64,000 nucleotides of DNA from Parachlorella kessleri (Eukaryota > Chlorophyta > Trebouxiophyceae > Chlorellales > Chlorellaceae), in assembly GCA_001598975.1 (NCBI GenBank), contig BBXU01002282.1, forward strand, positions 41,841 to 105,840, read 5' to 3'. The translations under genes and the position numbers were made by a program. This document shows, piece after piece, positions 25,522 through 35,856 of this stretch (its first letter is position 1; each line of letters starts with the position of its first letter). Below the pieces are notes generated by a model. That model saw only the letters and a list, made by a program, of their open reading frames with translations, did not search any database and was not told the origin of the DNA.

Positions 25522-27446
25522 CTAGGTTAGCAGGTGGCCATAGCTTAGGACCTTGACGCCCCAGCTGCGTGCCTTGTGCAGTTTTGCAGAGCCAGAGGTG
25601 GGGTCCTCGCAGAAGAGGTAGTTGGTGGTTGGGCCGACCGCCTTCTGGACCTGCAAGAAGGGCACAAATGACTTGCTGTTGGCACCACAGGGCTAGTTTG
25701 AGGCCCAATTGCTGTTGAAGCCTTGCACTGTGTGCCAAGTCAAGCCAGCTTTAACAAGCAGTGTTTGCACTGTTCAAAGCACTGCTGGGAACGCAAGCCA
25801 AGCATTCAGCGTTGGTCTGGCAAGTCAGCACATGGTGCCTGTTCTGTTAGGCGCATGCAGCTCACAAGTCTTTCTTATGGCCGGCAAACCTACCTCGGCG
25901 CCAGCCTTCTCCAGGAGGTGAGTGATGTAACTCCGAGTGTAGGGTCCTGACCCTGTCAAGCACACCTTCTCCCCTGTCAACACTATTTTTAGCCCGGGGT
26001 AAGGCTTCGCATCGGCAGGCGCAGCGCTGGTGCTGTGGCCGGCTGCAGCCGCGGCAGCTGCCTGGCTGCTTTCCGCTGCCACAGCGGCTGCCTGGCTGCT
26101 CCCTGCTGCCTCCGCGCCTGCCTGTTCAGGACCTTTTGGTGCTGTTGCAGCCGCAGGCGCTGGCACCTTCTTGGGCTTCCTGCCCCCAGCCCTTTTTATG
26201 GCTTCCTCGACTTGCACTTCCACTTTCTCAGCCAACCTGCGCTGCAAGTTGTAATCCTGCTCCGCCCACATCACCCTCTCCCAGTCCGCGCCGCTTAGGA
26301 ACTTGCTTTCAAAGGTTGTCCACTCCTGCTTGATGACACCCATCTTGCTCAGCCGTGACACCCACTCCGACTCGCTGTCAGCCATGAAGCTGGTGTTGAT
26401 TTCAGAGACCTTGGCAGAGGTGCCGCTGCCACTGCCGACGTTGCCTCCACTAGCGTAGACCTTGCGGCCAATCCTGCCAGCAAGGCTGCGGTGGCCAATA
26501 AATGTCACACGAAGTGCAGTGTCCTTCGCAGCTGAGCGTAGGAGCTCTCCATGCCGCAGGAGCACAGCGGTGGGGTGCAGGGCCAGGTGCTCCTGGCATA
26601 ACTGCAAGATATACTGCATCTTGGGGCCAGCCAACCAGCCTGAAGGCGTGCCGCTTGAGGTCAAGAAACCAGACTGCAGGTAGGTCTCTGCCTCCACAAG
26701 CCGCTGAGCCTCATCGGCACTCCACCCAAGCTGTGTCTGCAGATAGGCGGCATTGTCTGGCCAGGCACCGCGGGCCAGGGCGCCGGGAACGTCCTTGGTC
26801 AGCCGCAGGGCCGCCTTCTGGCCTAGCTGCATTGCCAAGTCCCCAGCATTCTCCTTGATGACTGTTATGGGCTTGGTGTATATAGAGGGGTGCCCTGCAG
26901 CAACATGCCAGTCACTCTGTACACATTGCAGACAGACTGTCACTCTGTATACGTTGCAGACAGACGTGTGTTCCTCATGCGTGCTTGGGTGGGTTAGGCA
27001 AGCAGTGATAGCGTGGCGCTGACCTAGCAAGGCATCATTTGGACCTACCTCCCAGGGTGCTTGCAAACTCGATAGCAGTCATGCCCAGGGTATCATTAAG
27101 GACTCTCATAGCTGCTAGGGATTCAGCCGCACCCCAGGACTGGGCCTTCCAGGGTTCCTCGCTGCTGGTAGTACTGGTCCTGCCAATATGCTCCAGGAGG
27201 GCGTCCCATCTCCTGCTGATGACTATGTTCACTGCAGCGCTCGTGCTGCCTGGAGTGCTTGGAATGGTGGGCGGCCTAGAGGCGCAGATCACCAAGCGTC
27301 GTGCCAGCAACCTTCGTGGGGTGCGCAGGGGACGGCCGCTCCTGCACAAGGTTCAGGTACCTGGGGCTATATCACAAATCAGTCATGTTACAGCCTCTGA
27401 CAGCAGCATGGTGCACTTACAGTAAATTCTGTGCTGTGGCTCCCAT
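25522..27446 (-). CDS. BRCT-array copy B: intact BRCT-domain protein of unknown family
   Basis: Four exons in perfect phase (27421-27446, 27049-27341, 25894-26894, 25522-25650) encode 482 residues. The tiny first exon gives MGATAQNLL. The N-terminal part has an Arg-rich stretch (SGRPLRTPRRLLARRLV), then VNIVISRRWDALLEHIGRTS. The middle has conserved blocks SIYTKP, VPGALARGAWP, QYILQLCQEHLALHPTAVL, LRVTFIG, SEINTSFMADS and KQEWTTFESKFLSGADWE; I do not recognise this domain. An Ala-rich linker follows. The C-terminus is a BRCT domain split by the last intron: LKIVLTGEKVCLTG ... TNYLFCEDPTSGSAKL ... SWGVKVLSY. BRCT domains mediate protein or DNA contacts in repair and replication proteins, so a nuclear role is inferred. 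No nuclease, ligase or polymerase motif was seen. With copy C, one of two fully intact, full-length members. Confidence 0.85.
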
Positions 27447-28061
27447 GGCCAGGACTCAAACGCAGGTCAAAGCAAAATCAACAAGGCTCTGTTTGGTGGT
27501 CTATGACCAAAGGGTGCTGCACAGCCGTTCAGTGTACATACCGAGGGCTTGGATTGTCCGAGGGGCGCCCAGGGCTGCTGGGCGTGCTCTGGCCAGAGAC
27601 ACGGATACAACACAAGACAGCAAGTCGGGAAGTTCAAAGGGGTGCCATGACGTCGTGTGCCAGTCTGACTGTTGTTCCAGTTCTATTTCGACCTCTTCAA
27701 CGCTTTTGAGTTCAATTCATTGTCTCTTGCAAGGACACCATTCTCTCTGCTGTCTGAATTCTGCCAGTCCTAAAAAGACCATCAGCTGTGTACATTGATT
27801 ATATACACTTCCCACTGCGTTAAAGTGCCAGCAGCTTCGTATCCTCTGCTCCCCAGCCACCGTGACAGTGTTTACCCCGCTGAGGCGTCCCCTGCAGGCC
27901 GCCCTCCAGACCATGTGCAGGCCGCAGTCGGCCAACTTAACGAATGTTTTCAACAGAGGTCACATCAGGTATCTATAACCCTGTCTAGCCAAGCAGGGCA
28001 ACGTAGCCAGACACCGGAAAAGCCTAGCTGCGAGCCTGGAGGAGCGCCTTCTTATTGCTAT
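27447..28061. other. Spacer between BRCT copies B and C
   Basis: Promoter side of copy B (conserved motif at 27564-27595) and 3' flank of copy C. No gene seen. Confidence 0.65.
27564..27595 (-). promoter_or_regulatory. Conserved upstream motif of BRCT copy B
   Basis: GGCGCCC then CTGCTGGGCGTGCTCTGG (+ strand), followed by CCA, about 120-150 bp upstream of the ATG at 27446. It is preceded by GGATT-TCCGAGG-like sequence, also shared with copies D and E. Confidence 0.55.
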
Positions 28062-29922
28062 CTAGGCTAGCAGGTCATCATAGGCTAGGACTATCATACC
28101 CCAGCTGTACGTCTTCAAGTGATTTGGAAAGCGAGATGTTGGGTCCCCGCAAAAGAGGTAGTTGGTGGTTGGGCCAACAGTTTCCTGGACCTGCAGAGTG
28201 GCACACCAGACATGCTGTTGGCGTCCCAGGGCAAACTCATGGCCAAATCGCTGTAGGAGCCTTGCACTGTGTGACAAGCAGTGCAATGCTAGCCAAGTTT
28301 CTGCTGGGGTACACCGACAGAAAAGCTTCCTACAGCTCGGCAGGTCAGCACATGGCGCCTGTTCGGTTAGTCGAATATGCAGCTCAAGTTAGAAAACCGA
28401 CTAACCTACCTCAGCGCCAGCCTTCTCCAGCAGTTCAGTGAGATCCCGACGAGTGCGAGGGTATGCCCCTGTCAGGCACACCTTCGCCCCTGTCAACACT
28501 ATCTTCAGCCCGGGGTGAGGCTTCTCCATTGCTGGGGCAGCGCAAATGATGTGGCTACCTGCAGCCGCGGCAGCTGCCTGGCTGCTCCCCGCTGGCCCCG
28601 CGGCTGCCTGCTCATGGACCTTCACTGCTGTTGCGGCTGCAGCCGCTGCTGTTGCTGTTGCTGCAGCCGCAGCTGCTGGCCCTTTCTTGGGCTTCCAGCC
28701 CCCAGCCTTCCGAATGGCATCCCTAACCTGCTCCTCAACTATACCTGCCATAATGTGCTGCATGCCATACTCCTTCTCTGCCGACACAACCCTCTCCCAG
28801 TCCGCGCTGCTCAGGAACTTGCGCTTGAAGGTTGTCCACTCCTGCTGGTCGATACCCATCCTGCCCAGCCGTGCCACCCACTCCGAGTCGCTGTCAGCCG
28901 TGAAGCTGGTGTCGATCTCAGAGATCTCAATATAGGCGCTCCTGGCACTGCGTCGAATGCGAAAAACCTTGTGGCTCATCCTAGCAGCAAGGCTGCGCTG
29001 GCCAACGAAGGTCACACGCAGTGCAGCGTCTTGAGCAGGTGAGTCGTGGAGCTCCTCATGCCGCCGGAGCACAGCGTGGGGTTCCAGGTCCAAGTGCTCC
29101 TGGCATAGTTGGAGGATGTACTGCAGCAAGGGGCCGACCATGAGCCCTGAAGCGCCTGGGATGCCTGAGGCTTCTCGCAGGTAGGGCTCCGTCGGCGTTA
29201 TATAAGGTTGCCGCATCTCGTGGGCACTCCACCAATTTTGTGCCTGATAGTATTCAATGTTGTCTGGCCAGGCACCGCGGGCCAGGGCGCCGGGGACCTC
29301 CCTGATAAGCTGCCGGGCTGCTGTTTTGCCAAGCTGATCTGCCAGGTCCTCCGCATTCTCCTTGATGACTGTTATGGGCTTTGTATATATACACGGGTGC
29401 TCTGCAGCAACATGCCAGTCCCAAGCTATACAGGGCAGTCAGTTTGTTTGCCGTATGCAAGCTTGTTCGGTCAGCCGAACACTGGGATGCACAGGGACAA
29501 GGCACGTTATGAATGGCACCCACCTCCCAGGGTTTCAGCAAACTCGAAGGCAGTCATGCCTAAGGTATCCTCAAGGACCCTCATAGCCGCTAAAGACTCT
29601 GCCACACCCCAGGCCGTGGCCTTCCAAGGTTCCTCGCTGCTGGTAGTCCTGCTAATATGCTCCAGTAGAGCATCCCTCCTCCTGCTCAGTACGATGTTCA
29701 CTGCAGTGCTTGTGCTGCCTGGTGTGCTTGGAATGGTAGGGGGCCTACGCGCAGATGCGCTGATCACCAAGCGGCGTGCCAGCAACCTTGGTGGGGTGCG
29801 CAGGGGACGGCTGCTCCTGCACAAGGTTCTTGAAGGCGAATATTATGACAAGTACATCACGGCACAGCCTCGCTGACAGCAGCATGGCGCGCTTACAGTA
29901 ATCTCACTGCTGGGGCGCCCAT
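28062..29922 (-). CDS. BRCT-array copy C: intact BRCT-domain protein of unknown family
   Basis: Four exons in phase (29897-29922, 29524-29816, 28410-29401, 28062-28190) encode 479 residues beginning MGAPAVRLL. It carries all blocks of copy B (VPGALARGAWP, YILQLCQEHLDLEP, LRVTFVGQRSLAARM, SEIDTSFTADSDSEW, Ala-rich linker, split BRCT). It is the most diverged: NWWSAHEMRQPY replaces the usual LGWS-DEAQRL segment, and the last exon reads TNYLFCGDPTSRFPNHLKTYSW, losing the SAKLHKA stretch typical of the others. Exon 3 starts with AG rather than GG, changing the junction residue from Gly to Glu. No lesion was found, so it is probably expressed, but the altered BRCT face may change partner binding. 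Confidence 0.82.
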
Positions 29923-30764
29923 GGCCAGGGGTAGAACGCAGGTCACAGAACAGGCAACAGCTCAATACAGTGGTGGCAGGCATGGGTGACAGGTGAAAGA
30001 AGGGTTCTCGCACTGTCGATCAGTGAACATACCGATAGCCATGCCGATAGCTTGTTTTTTCTAGGGTCGCGCCTTGAGCTGCTGGGCGTGCTCTGGCCAC
30101 ACAGAGACCTGGCAGAGACCAAGGGAAATCTCCCAAAGTAAAAGATAAGACTGCAAGTTCGGGAAGTAAATAGGTTTGCCATGACGCTCATGCCATGCAC
30201 ATCCTGGGCCACCGCTGACTGTCGTTAGCAAGGGTGGCAGGTTGTGCGAACAGAGAGTAAGAATTGAGCTGTACGAACAGGATTGGATGCAGAATTGTTG
30301 TTCCATACCTCGTTTACCTTTTCATCTCCAGTTGAGTTCAATTCACTGCGTTTGTCACGGCGCTAACCTCTCTGCGATCTGGATACTGCCTCTCTTATTA
30401 ACAGGGTGGCAGGCAGTGCGAACTGGGAGTGAGAGTTGAGCTGTACGACCTCTCTTATGAAGAACGTCAACAACTGTGGCTTGCCGGTGCGCACTGTGCA
30501 CTGCTCTCCACTGCTAGCAGCTACAGAACCTCTGACCACCCTATCAGCCACCGCTCTGCTGTTTGCCCCGCAAAACATCCACTGCACGCAGCCCTGCCAT
30601 AGTGCAGGTCCGCACTTTTGCCACCCTGAACAGATGATCATACATAGGCGTGCCACACCAGGCATCCCGCACCCTTTCTAGGCGAGCAGGGCAACTTAGC
30701 CAGGCACCATGACAGCGCAGCTGCGAGCCTGAGAAGCTTTGAAAAGCCTGTTGCTAAGAGCTGA
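29923..30764. other. Spacer between BRCT copies C and D with a short internal direct repeat
   Basis: Contains the copy C upstream motif (30068-30099). A direct repeat of about 45 bases, built around AGGGTGGCAGG ... GTGCGAAC ... TTGAGCTGTACGA, occurs near 30230-30275 and again near 30403-30450. No gene was recognised. Confidence 0.6.
30068..30099 (-). promoter_or_regulatory. Conserved upstream motif of BRCT copy C
   Basis: CGCGCC, short gap, CTGCTGGGCGTGCTCTGG then CCA (+ strand), about 145-175 bp upstream of the ATG at 29922. Confidence 0.55.
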
Positions 30765-32706
30765 CTAGGTGAGCAGGTGACCATAACTGAGGACCTTGGC
30801 GCCCCAGCTGCGCGCCTAGTGCAGTTTTGCAGAGCCAGAGTTTGAGTCCTCGCAGAATAGGTAGTTGGTGTCCGGGCCAACAGTCTTCAGCACCTGCAAA
30901 AGGGCACAAAAGACTTGCTGTTGGCACCACAGGGCTAGCTTCAGGCCCAATCACTGTATGATCCTTGCGGAGTGTGAGGAGCCAAGCATGCATCGCAAAT
31001 CACAGCTACTGCTGGGTACGCCAACTAAGTGTTCCATAATTGCCCGGCAAGTTAGCATATGGCATCGATGCAGATATCTGTTGGTTCCATCACATGCAGC
31101 TCAATGTACATGCCCAGTTGACCTACCTCAGCACCAGCTTCCTCTAGCAGGTCAGTAAGGTCCTGACGAGTGCAAGGGCCTGAGCCCGTCATGCACACCT
31201 TCGCCCCTGCCACCACTATTTTGAACCAGGGTAAAGGCTCCGCAATAAACAGCTGCCGCCGCAACCTCCTGGTCGCTCCCCGCTACCCCCGCGGCTGCCT
31301 GCTCATGGACCTTCACTGCTGTTGCAGCCGCAGCTGCTGCCATTACTCTTCCTGCAGCCGCTGCCGGTTCTGTTGCTGCAGCATCAGCCGCACCCGCTAT
31401 TGGTGGTGTTGCAGCAGCCGCAGCCGCAGCCACTGGCACCCTGTGGGGCTTCCTGCCTCCAGCTTTCTGAATGGCGTCCTTTACTTGCTCCTCAACTCTC
31501 TTAGCCTTACATCGCTGTCTGCCGTACTCGTGCTCCGCCCAAACCACGCTCTCCCACTCCGCGCTGCTCAGGAACTTGCTTTCAAAGGTCGTCCACTCCT
31601 GCTTGATGACGCCCATCTTGCCCAGCCGTGACACCCACTCCAAGTCGCTGTCAGTCATGAAGCTGGTGTTGATCTCAGAGACTTTGGCGGAGGTGCCGCT
31701 GCCACTGCCGGAGATGCCTCCACCAGGGTAGACTTTCCGGCTAAATCTGCCAGCAAGGTTGCGATGGCCAATAAATGGCACACGGAGTGCATTGTCCTGC
31801 GCATCTGAGCGGAGGAGCTCCTTGTGCCTCAATAGCACCGCGGTGGGGTCCAGGGCCAATTGTTCCTGGCATAGCTGCAACATATACTGCATCATAGGGC
31901 CAGCTAGACACGCTGAGGAGCCTCCAATGCCTGAGGCATGAAAAAGGCCATGTTCTACCAGCACAAATAGCTGAGCATCGCCGGTGCTCCACCCAAGCTG
32001 TGTCTGCAGGTAATCGACACTGTCTGGCCAGGCACCGCGGGCCAGGGCGCCGGGAAGCTCCTTGATTAGCTGCAGAGCTGCCTTCTTGCCCAGCTGCTCT
32101 GCCAAGTCCTCCGCATTCTCCCTCATGACTGCTACGGGCTTGGTATATATAGAAGGGTGACCTGTAGTAGGGTGCCAATCGCTATGTATACACTGCATAT
32201 AGCCTGCTGTGTGTTTTCACATGCTTGCTTGGGTTAGGCAAGCAAGAGCAAGGTTGTGCTACATCTAGCAAGGCATCACTTGCACCCACCTCCCAGGGTG
32301 TCTGCAAACTCGAAGGCAGTCATGCCTAAGGTATCATCAAGGACCCTCATAGCTGCTAACAACTCTGCCGCACCCCAGGTCTTGGCCTCCCAAGGTCCCT
32401 CGCTGCTGGTACTACTGGTCCCGCTGATATGCTCCAGGAGAGCGTCCCTCCTCCAGCTGAGACTGACGTTCAAGGCAGCGCGTGTGCTGCCTGTTGTGCT
32501 TGGAATGGAAGGGGGCCTACGAGCAGACGTGCGCGCAGATGCGCTGATCACCAAGTGTCGTGCCTGCAACCTTCGTAGGGTGCGCAGGGGACAGCTGCTC
32601 CTGCACAAGGTTCAGGTAGGTGGGAATTGATGAGATTTAGTGCACGTTATAGCCTCGCTGACAGAAGCATGTGCGCTTACAGTAATCTCACTGCTGTGGC
32701 GTCCAT
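30765..32706 (-). pseudogene. BRCT-array copy D: frameshift and in-frame stop in the BRCT domain
   Basis: Exons by comparison: 32681-32706, 32290-32600, 31127-32161, 30765-30893. The start is MDATAVRLL and the N-terminal and middle blocks are intact (SIYTKP, GALARGAWP, TFESKFLSSAEW, long Ala-rich linker). Around 31236-31262 the frame shifts by one base: upstream ends in the linker frame, while the BRCT motif FKIVVAGAKVCMTGSG continues in another frame. In addition AAG is replaced by TAG at 30818-30816 (KLH-stop-ARSWG) in the last exon. Two independent lesions make a functional BRCT domain unlikely. A linker-terminated protein without BRCT could still be made. The BRCT segment is closest to that of copy E. 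Confidence 0.78.
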
Positions 32707-32819
32707 GGCCAGGGATCGAGTCACGGCACGATGACAAGCCTTCAGTCTTAGGTGTTAAAAAAATCAGGGTGTTGAGCTGCCGCTCAGGTGCATGTCGAGA
32801 GCAATTGGATTTCCCGAGA

Positions 32820-32849
32820 GGCGCCTGGACTGCTGGGCGTGCTCTGGCA
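32820..32849 (-). promoter_or_regulatory. Conserved upstream motif of BRCT copy D
   Basis: GGCGCC, short gap, then CTGCTGGGCGTGCTCTGG (+ strand), about 115-145 bp upstream of the ATG at 32706; preceded by GGATTTCCCGAGAGG. Confidence 0.55.
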
Positions 32850-32989
32850 AGTGGACGTGCAAGGGAACTGGTTTTGCTATGCATGTCCTCCAGGCTGGTC
32901 CCTCCCCATCAACTGACTTTCGTTACCAATCTGCACATGCAGCACACTGTCAGCGTCACAGGGAGCCCCAACTTTCTGCAGGTTACAAG

Positions 32990-33400
32990 CTGTTTGCCTG
33001 GCAGAGACTGTCAACAGTGCCAACCGTGTCCACAGCACGCTAACCCCAGCCAGAGCAAGCTAAACCCAGCCAGACTTTCGTCCACCATCTGTTGTGACCA
33101 GTTGAACACCTCACAGTTGGTCAGAATATAACACACTAAGCCTGATCAGCAATAGTGCAGCCTAGCCTAACAGGCGCTGGTACTCAGCAATCTCCATATA
33201 ATGCACGGCCATGTGCCGCCATCTCTGTTGTCTTCTTACTGGTCACCGCACCCGGGACGCCCCTGCCTCCATTGAGGATTTCACTGCCTCTTCCCTGCCC
33301 TATCAAGCCGCCAGGTGGAGTGGCGTACACCTCCTTGGACCTGCTGCTGCTGGGTCTGCTCCTAAAGCCAGCAACTGCCACCGTTGGCAACTGATACAAC
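32990..33400 (-). pseudogene. Decayed copy of the 3' end and flank of the neighbouring ankyrin gene
   Basis: Read on the minus strand, 33170-33400 aligns with the last 200 or so bases of the ankyrin gene (35857-36100): LLALGADPAVADSKGCTPLH there appears here with frameshifts and substitutions, e.g. GVPGAVTSKKTTEMAAHGRA for the GAPLDVVTLGSKKTAEAVARG region. The similarity continues into the 3' flank (32990-33160 against 35700-35860). It has no start and no intact repeat, so it is a segmental-duplication relic carried in the BRCT array. Confidence 0.75.
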
Positions 33401-33540
33401 GTCACGCCCGGCATCCCTCACCCATTCTTGGCAAGCAGCCAAGGTAGCCATGCACCTCGTCAACCCGCTGGAGTCTGAAAGAGCTTCGCAACGCCATCTT
33501 CCAACAACCGACTAGCAGCTCCACCTCCACTTTCTGCTGA

Positions 33541-35127
33541 TTAGGTCACTAGGTCATCATAGCTTATGACCTTGACACCCCAGCTTCGCGCCTTGTGCAG
33601 TTTCGCAGAGTCGGAGTTGGGGTCCTCGCAGAAGAGGTAGTTGGTGTCTGGGCCAACAGTCTTCTGGACCTGCAGAGGGCGCACCACAGACTTGCTGTCG
33701 TCGCCACAGGGCTAGCTCTAAGCCCAATCACTGGATGAACCTTGCAGATAGAAGCCGCGCATGCATTGCAAGTCGCAGCTACTGCAGGGTATGCCAAACA
33801 GATGATCCGTGATAGTCCGGCCAGACAGCACATGGCATCTATTTGTCCCGTGGCATGCAGCTCCATATACATGCCCGGTTGACCTACCTCAGCACCAGCC
33901 TCCTCTAGCAGGTCAGTAAGGTCCTGACGAGTATAAGGGCCTGAGCCCGTCATGCACACCTTCGCTCCTGCCACCACTATCTTGAACCAGGGTACAGGTT
34001 CTGCAATGGTTAAATCATGGCCCGTGCCACATAAAGCTGCCCACTCCTGCTGGATGACACCCATCTTGCCCAGCCGAGACGCCCATCCCGAGTCAGTATC
34101 ACCCATGAAGCTGGTGCTAATCTCAGAGACCCCAGCAGGGGTGCCGCCTGCCCAGCCAGCGCTGCTTCCACTGACGGAAATTTTGTGAGCAATCTTGGAA
34201 CCAAGGTTGCGTTGGCCAATGAAGGTCACACGGGGTGCAGTCTCTTGCGGAGCTGAGCGAAGGAGCTCGCCGTGCCGCAGGAGCACAGCGGCGGGGTCCA
34301 GGGCCAAGTGCTCCTGGCATAGCTGCAAGATATACTGCACCATGGGGGCATCTAGGCAGCTAGGCAGGGAAGGCCCTGACTGCAAAAGCCGCTGAACCTC
34401 TTCGGCACTCCACCCAAGTTCTGTCTGCAGGTAGGCAACTCTGCTTGGCCAGGCACCGCGGGCCAGGGCGCCGGGAATCTTCGTGATGAGCTGCCGGGCT
34501 GCCTTTTTGCCAAACTGCTGTGCCAAATCCTCAGCATTTGCCTTGATGACTGCTATGGGCTTGGTATATATGGAAGGGTGCCCTGCAGCAACGTGCCAGC
34601 CCCTATGTATGCTTTGCAACCAGATTGCTGTGTGTTTTCCTCATGCTTGGTTAGGTGGGGTTGGCAAAGAGTAGTCAGGTAGCGCTAGTTTTAGCGTGGT
34701 GTCATGTACACCCACCTCCCAGGGTGTCTGCAAACTCGAAGGCAGTCATGCCTAGGGTATCCTCGTGGACCCTCATAGCTGCCAAAGACTCTACCACACC
34801 CCAGGACTGGGCCTTCCAAGGTTCCCCACTGCTGGTAGTACTGGTCCTGCTGATATGCTCCAGGAGAGCATCCCACCTCTTGCTGAGGACTACATTCACT
34901 GCAGCGCTAGTGCTGCTTGATGTGCTTGGGATAGATGGGGGCCTACGCGTATAGGCCACCACGCTGATCACCAAGCGTCGTGCAAGCAACCTTCGTGGGG
35001 TGCGTAGGGGACGGCCACCCCTGCACAAGGTTAGTATAGATGGGATTCATTGACAAGTCAGTCTTGCTGTAGCCGCGTTGGGAGCAGCATGGTGCGCTTA
35101 CAATAGTCTCGGTGCTGTGGCTCCCAT
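33541..35127 (-). CDS. BRCT-array copy E: open but internally shortened member
   Basis: Exons 35102-35127, 34716-35020, 33888-34582, 33541-33669 stay in phase and encode 384 residues starting MGATAPRLL. The N-terminal and middle blocks are present (IYTKPIAVIKANAEDLAQQ, PGALARGAWP, MVQYILQLCQEHLALDP, RVTFIGQRNLGSK, SEISTSFMGDTDSGW). Immediately after MGVIQQEW about 110 residues found in the other copies are missing, including the KFLSSADWE block and the whole Ala-rich linker; the sequence goes almost directly to PWFKIVVAGAKVCMTGSG of the BRCT domain. The deletion is in frame and the BRCT is complete, so a shorter protein is plausible. It is the copy nearest the ankyrin gene. Confidence 0.78.
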
Positions 35128-35856
35128 CTCCAAGGGTCGGGCACAGAAAAAGCAAGGTCATAAAAGGTAAAATATAGGGATGAGTCACCTAAGGGTGCTG
35201 AACTGCCGATCAGTGTGCTCTTGAGGGCTTGGATTTTCCTGGGATTTTCCGAGGGCGCCCGAGGGCTGCTGGGCGTGCTCTGGCCATGCATCGGTGTTCT
35301 CAGCCCCTGCACGATCAGATAGTGCGTGTGACAAGAGAGGGGTTGCGTTTATATTCTCCAGGCTACTAGCTAGTAGCTGGTCCTTCTGCCCACACTGCTT
35401 CACGTCGCCACCACTGTCAGTGACCCCTTCGGACAACGTACGCGCAGCCCAGTTACAACACCCCCACCATGTTGCAGGCTCATCACCTGCTTCCCTGCCA
35501 GGCTGGCAAGAACTAGTCAAGTATAGTCAAAAAGTGTACTGCCACCTGGCCATGGTGCCGTGAGTCCCCCAATTGGGGCCAACAAAACGCCAGGATGTAT
35601 TAAGCTCACAAACCAGACAATCTGAGTACCAATCCTGACTGGCATGCACAACCCCATTCGCACTGGTCGCTGCAGTTCATTGGGCACTTGAGCGTACGCC
35701 TGAGTCATGCTTAGCTAAGTCAAGAACTGTCAGCAGCGTAAGATCGTGTTCGCAGCCAGCCAACCCCAGCCGAGTCTCCCCCACCTGGTGTTGTTGGTCG
35801 TGTACCTCTGAACAGATCACAGTGCACCAACCAGACCTACCAGCAGGAGTAGCCGC
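35128..35856. other. Spacer between BRCT copy E and the ankyrin gene
   Basis: Contains the copy E upstream motif (35254-35285), a copy of the short dispersed repeat seen at 19.8 kb (about 35535-35580, minus strand), and the 3' flank of the ankyrin gene. No gene recognised. Confidence 0.65.
35254..35285 (-). promoter_or_regulatory. Conserved upstream motif of BRCT copy E
   Basis: GGCGCCC, short gap, CTGCTGGGCGTGCTCTGG then CCA (+ strand), about 125-160 bp upstream of the ATG at 35127; preceded by a doubled GGATTTTCC sequence. Confidence 0.55.

Larger units (their letters stand above)
32707..33540. other. Spacer between BRCT copies D and E
   Basis: Contains the copy D upstream motif, then a decayed copy of the 3' end of the ankyrin gene (listed separately), then the copy E 3' flank. 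Confidence 0.7.

Noticed and set aside
22903..35127. Array as a transposon or CRISPR-like repeat
   Set aside because: The units are spliced protein genes with conserved phases and promoter motif; no transposase, terminal repeat or short repeat-spacer pattern was seen.
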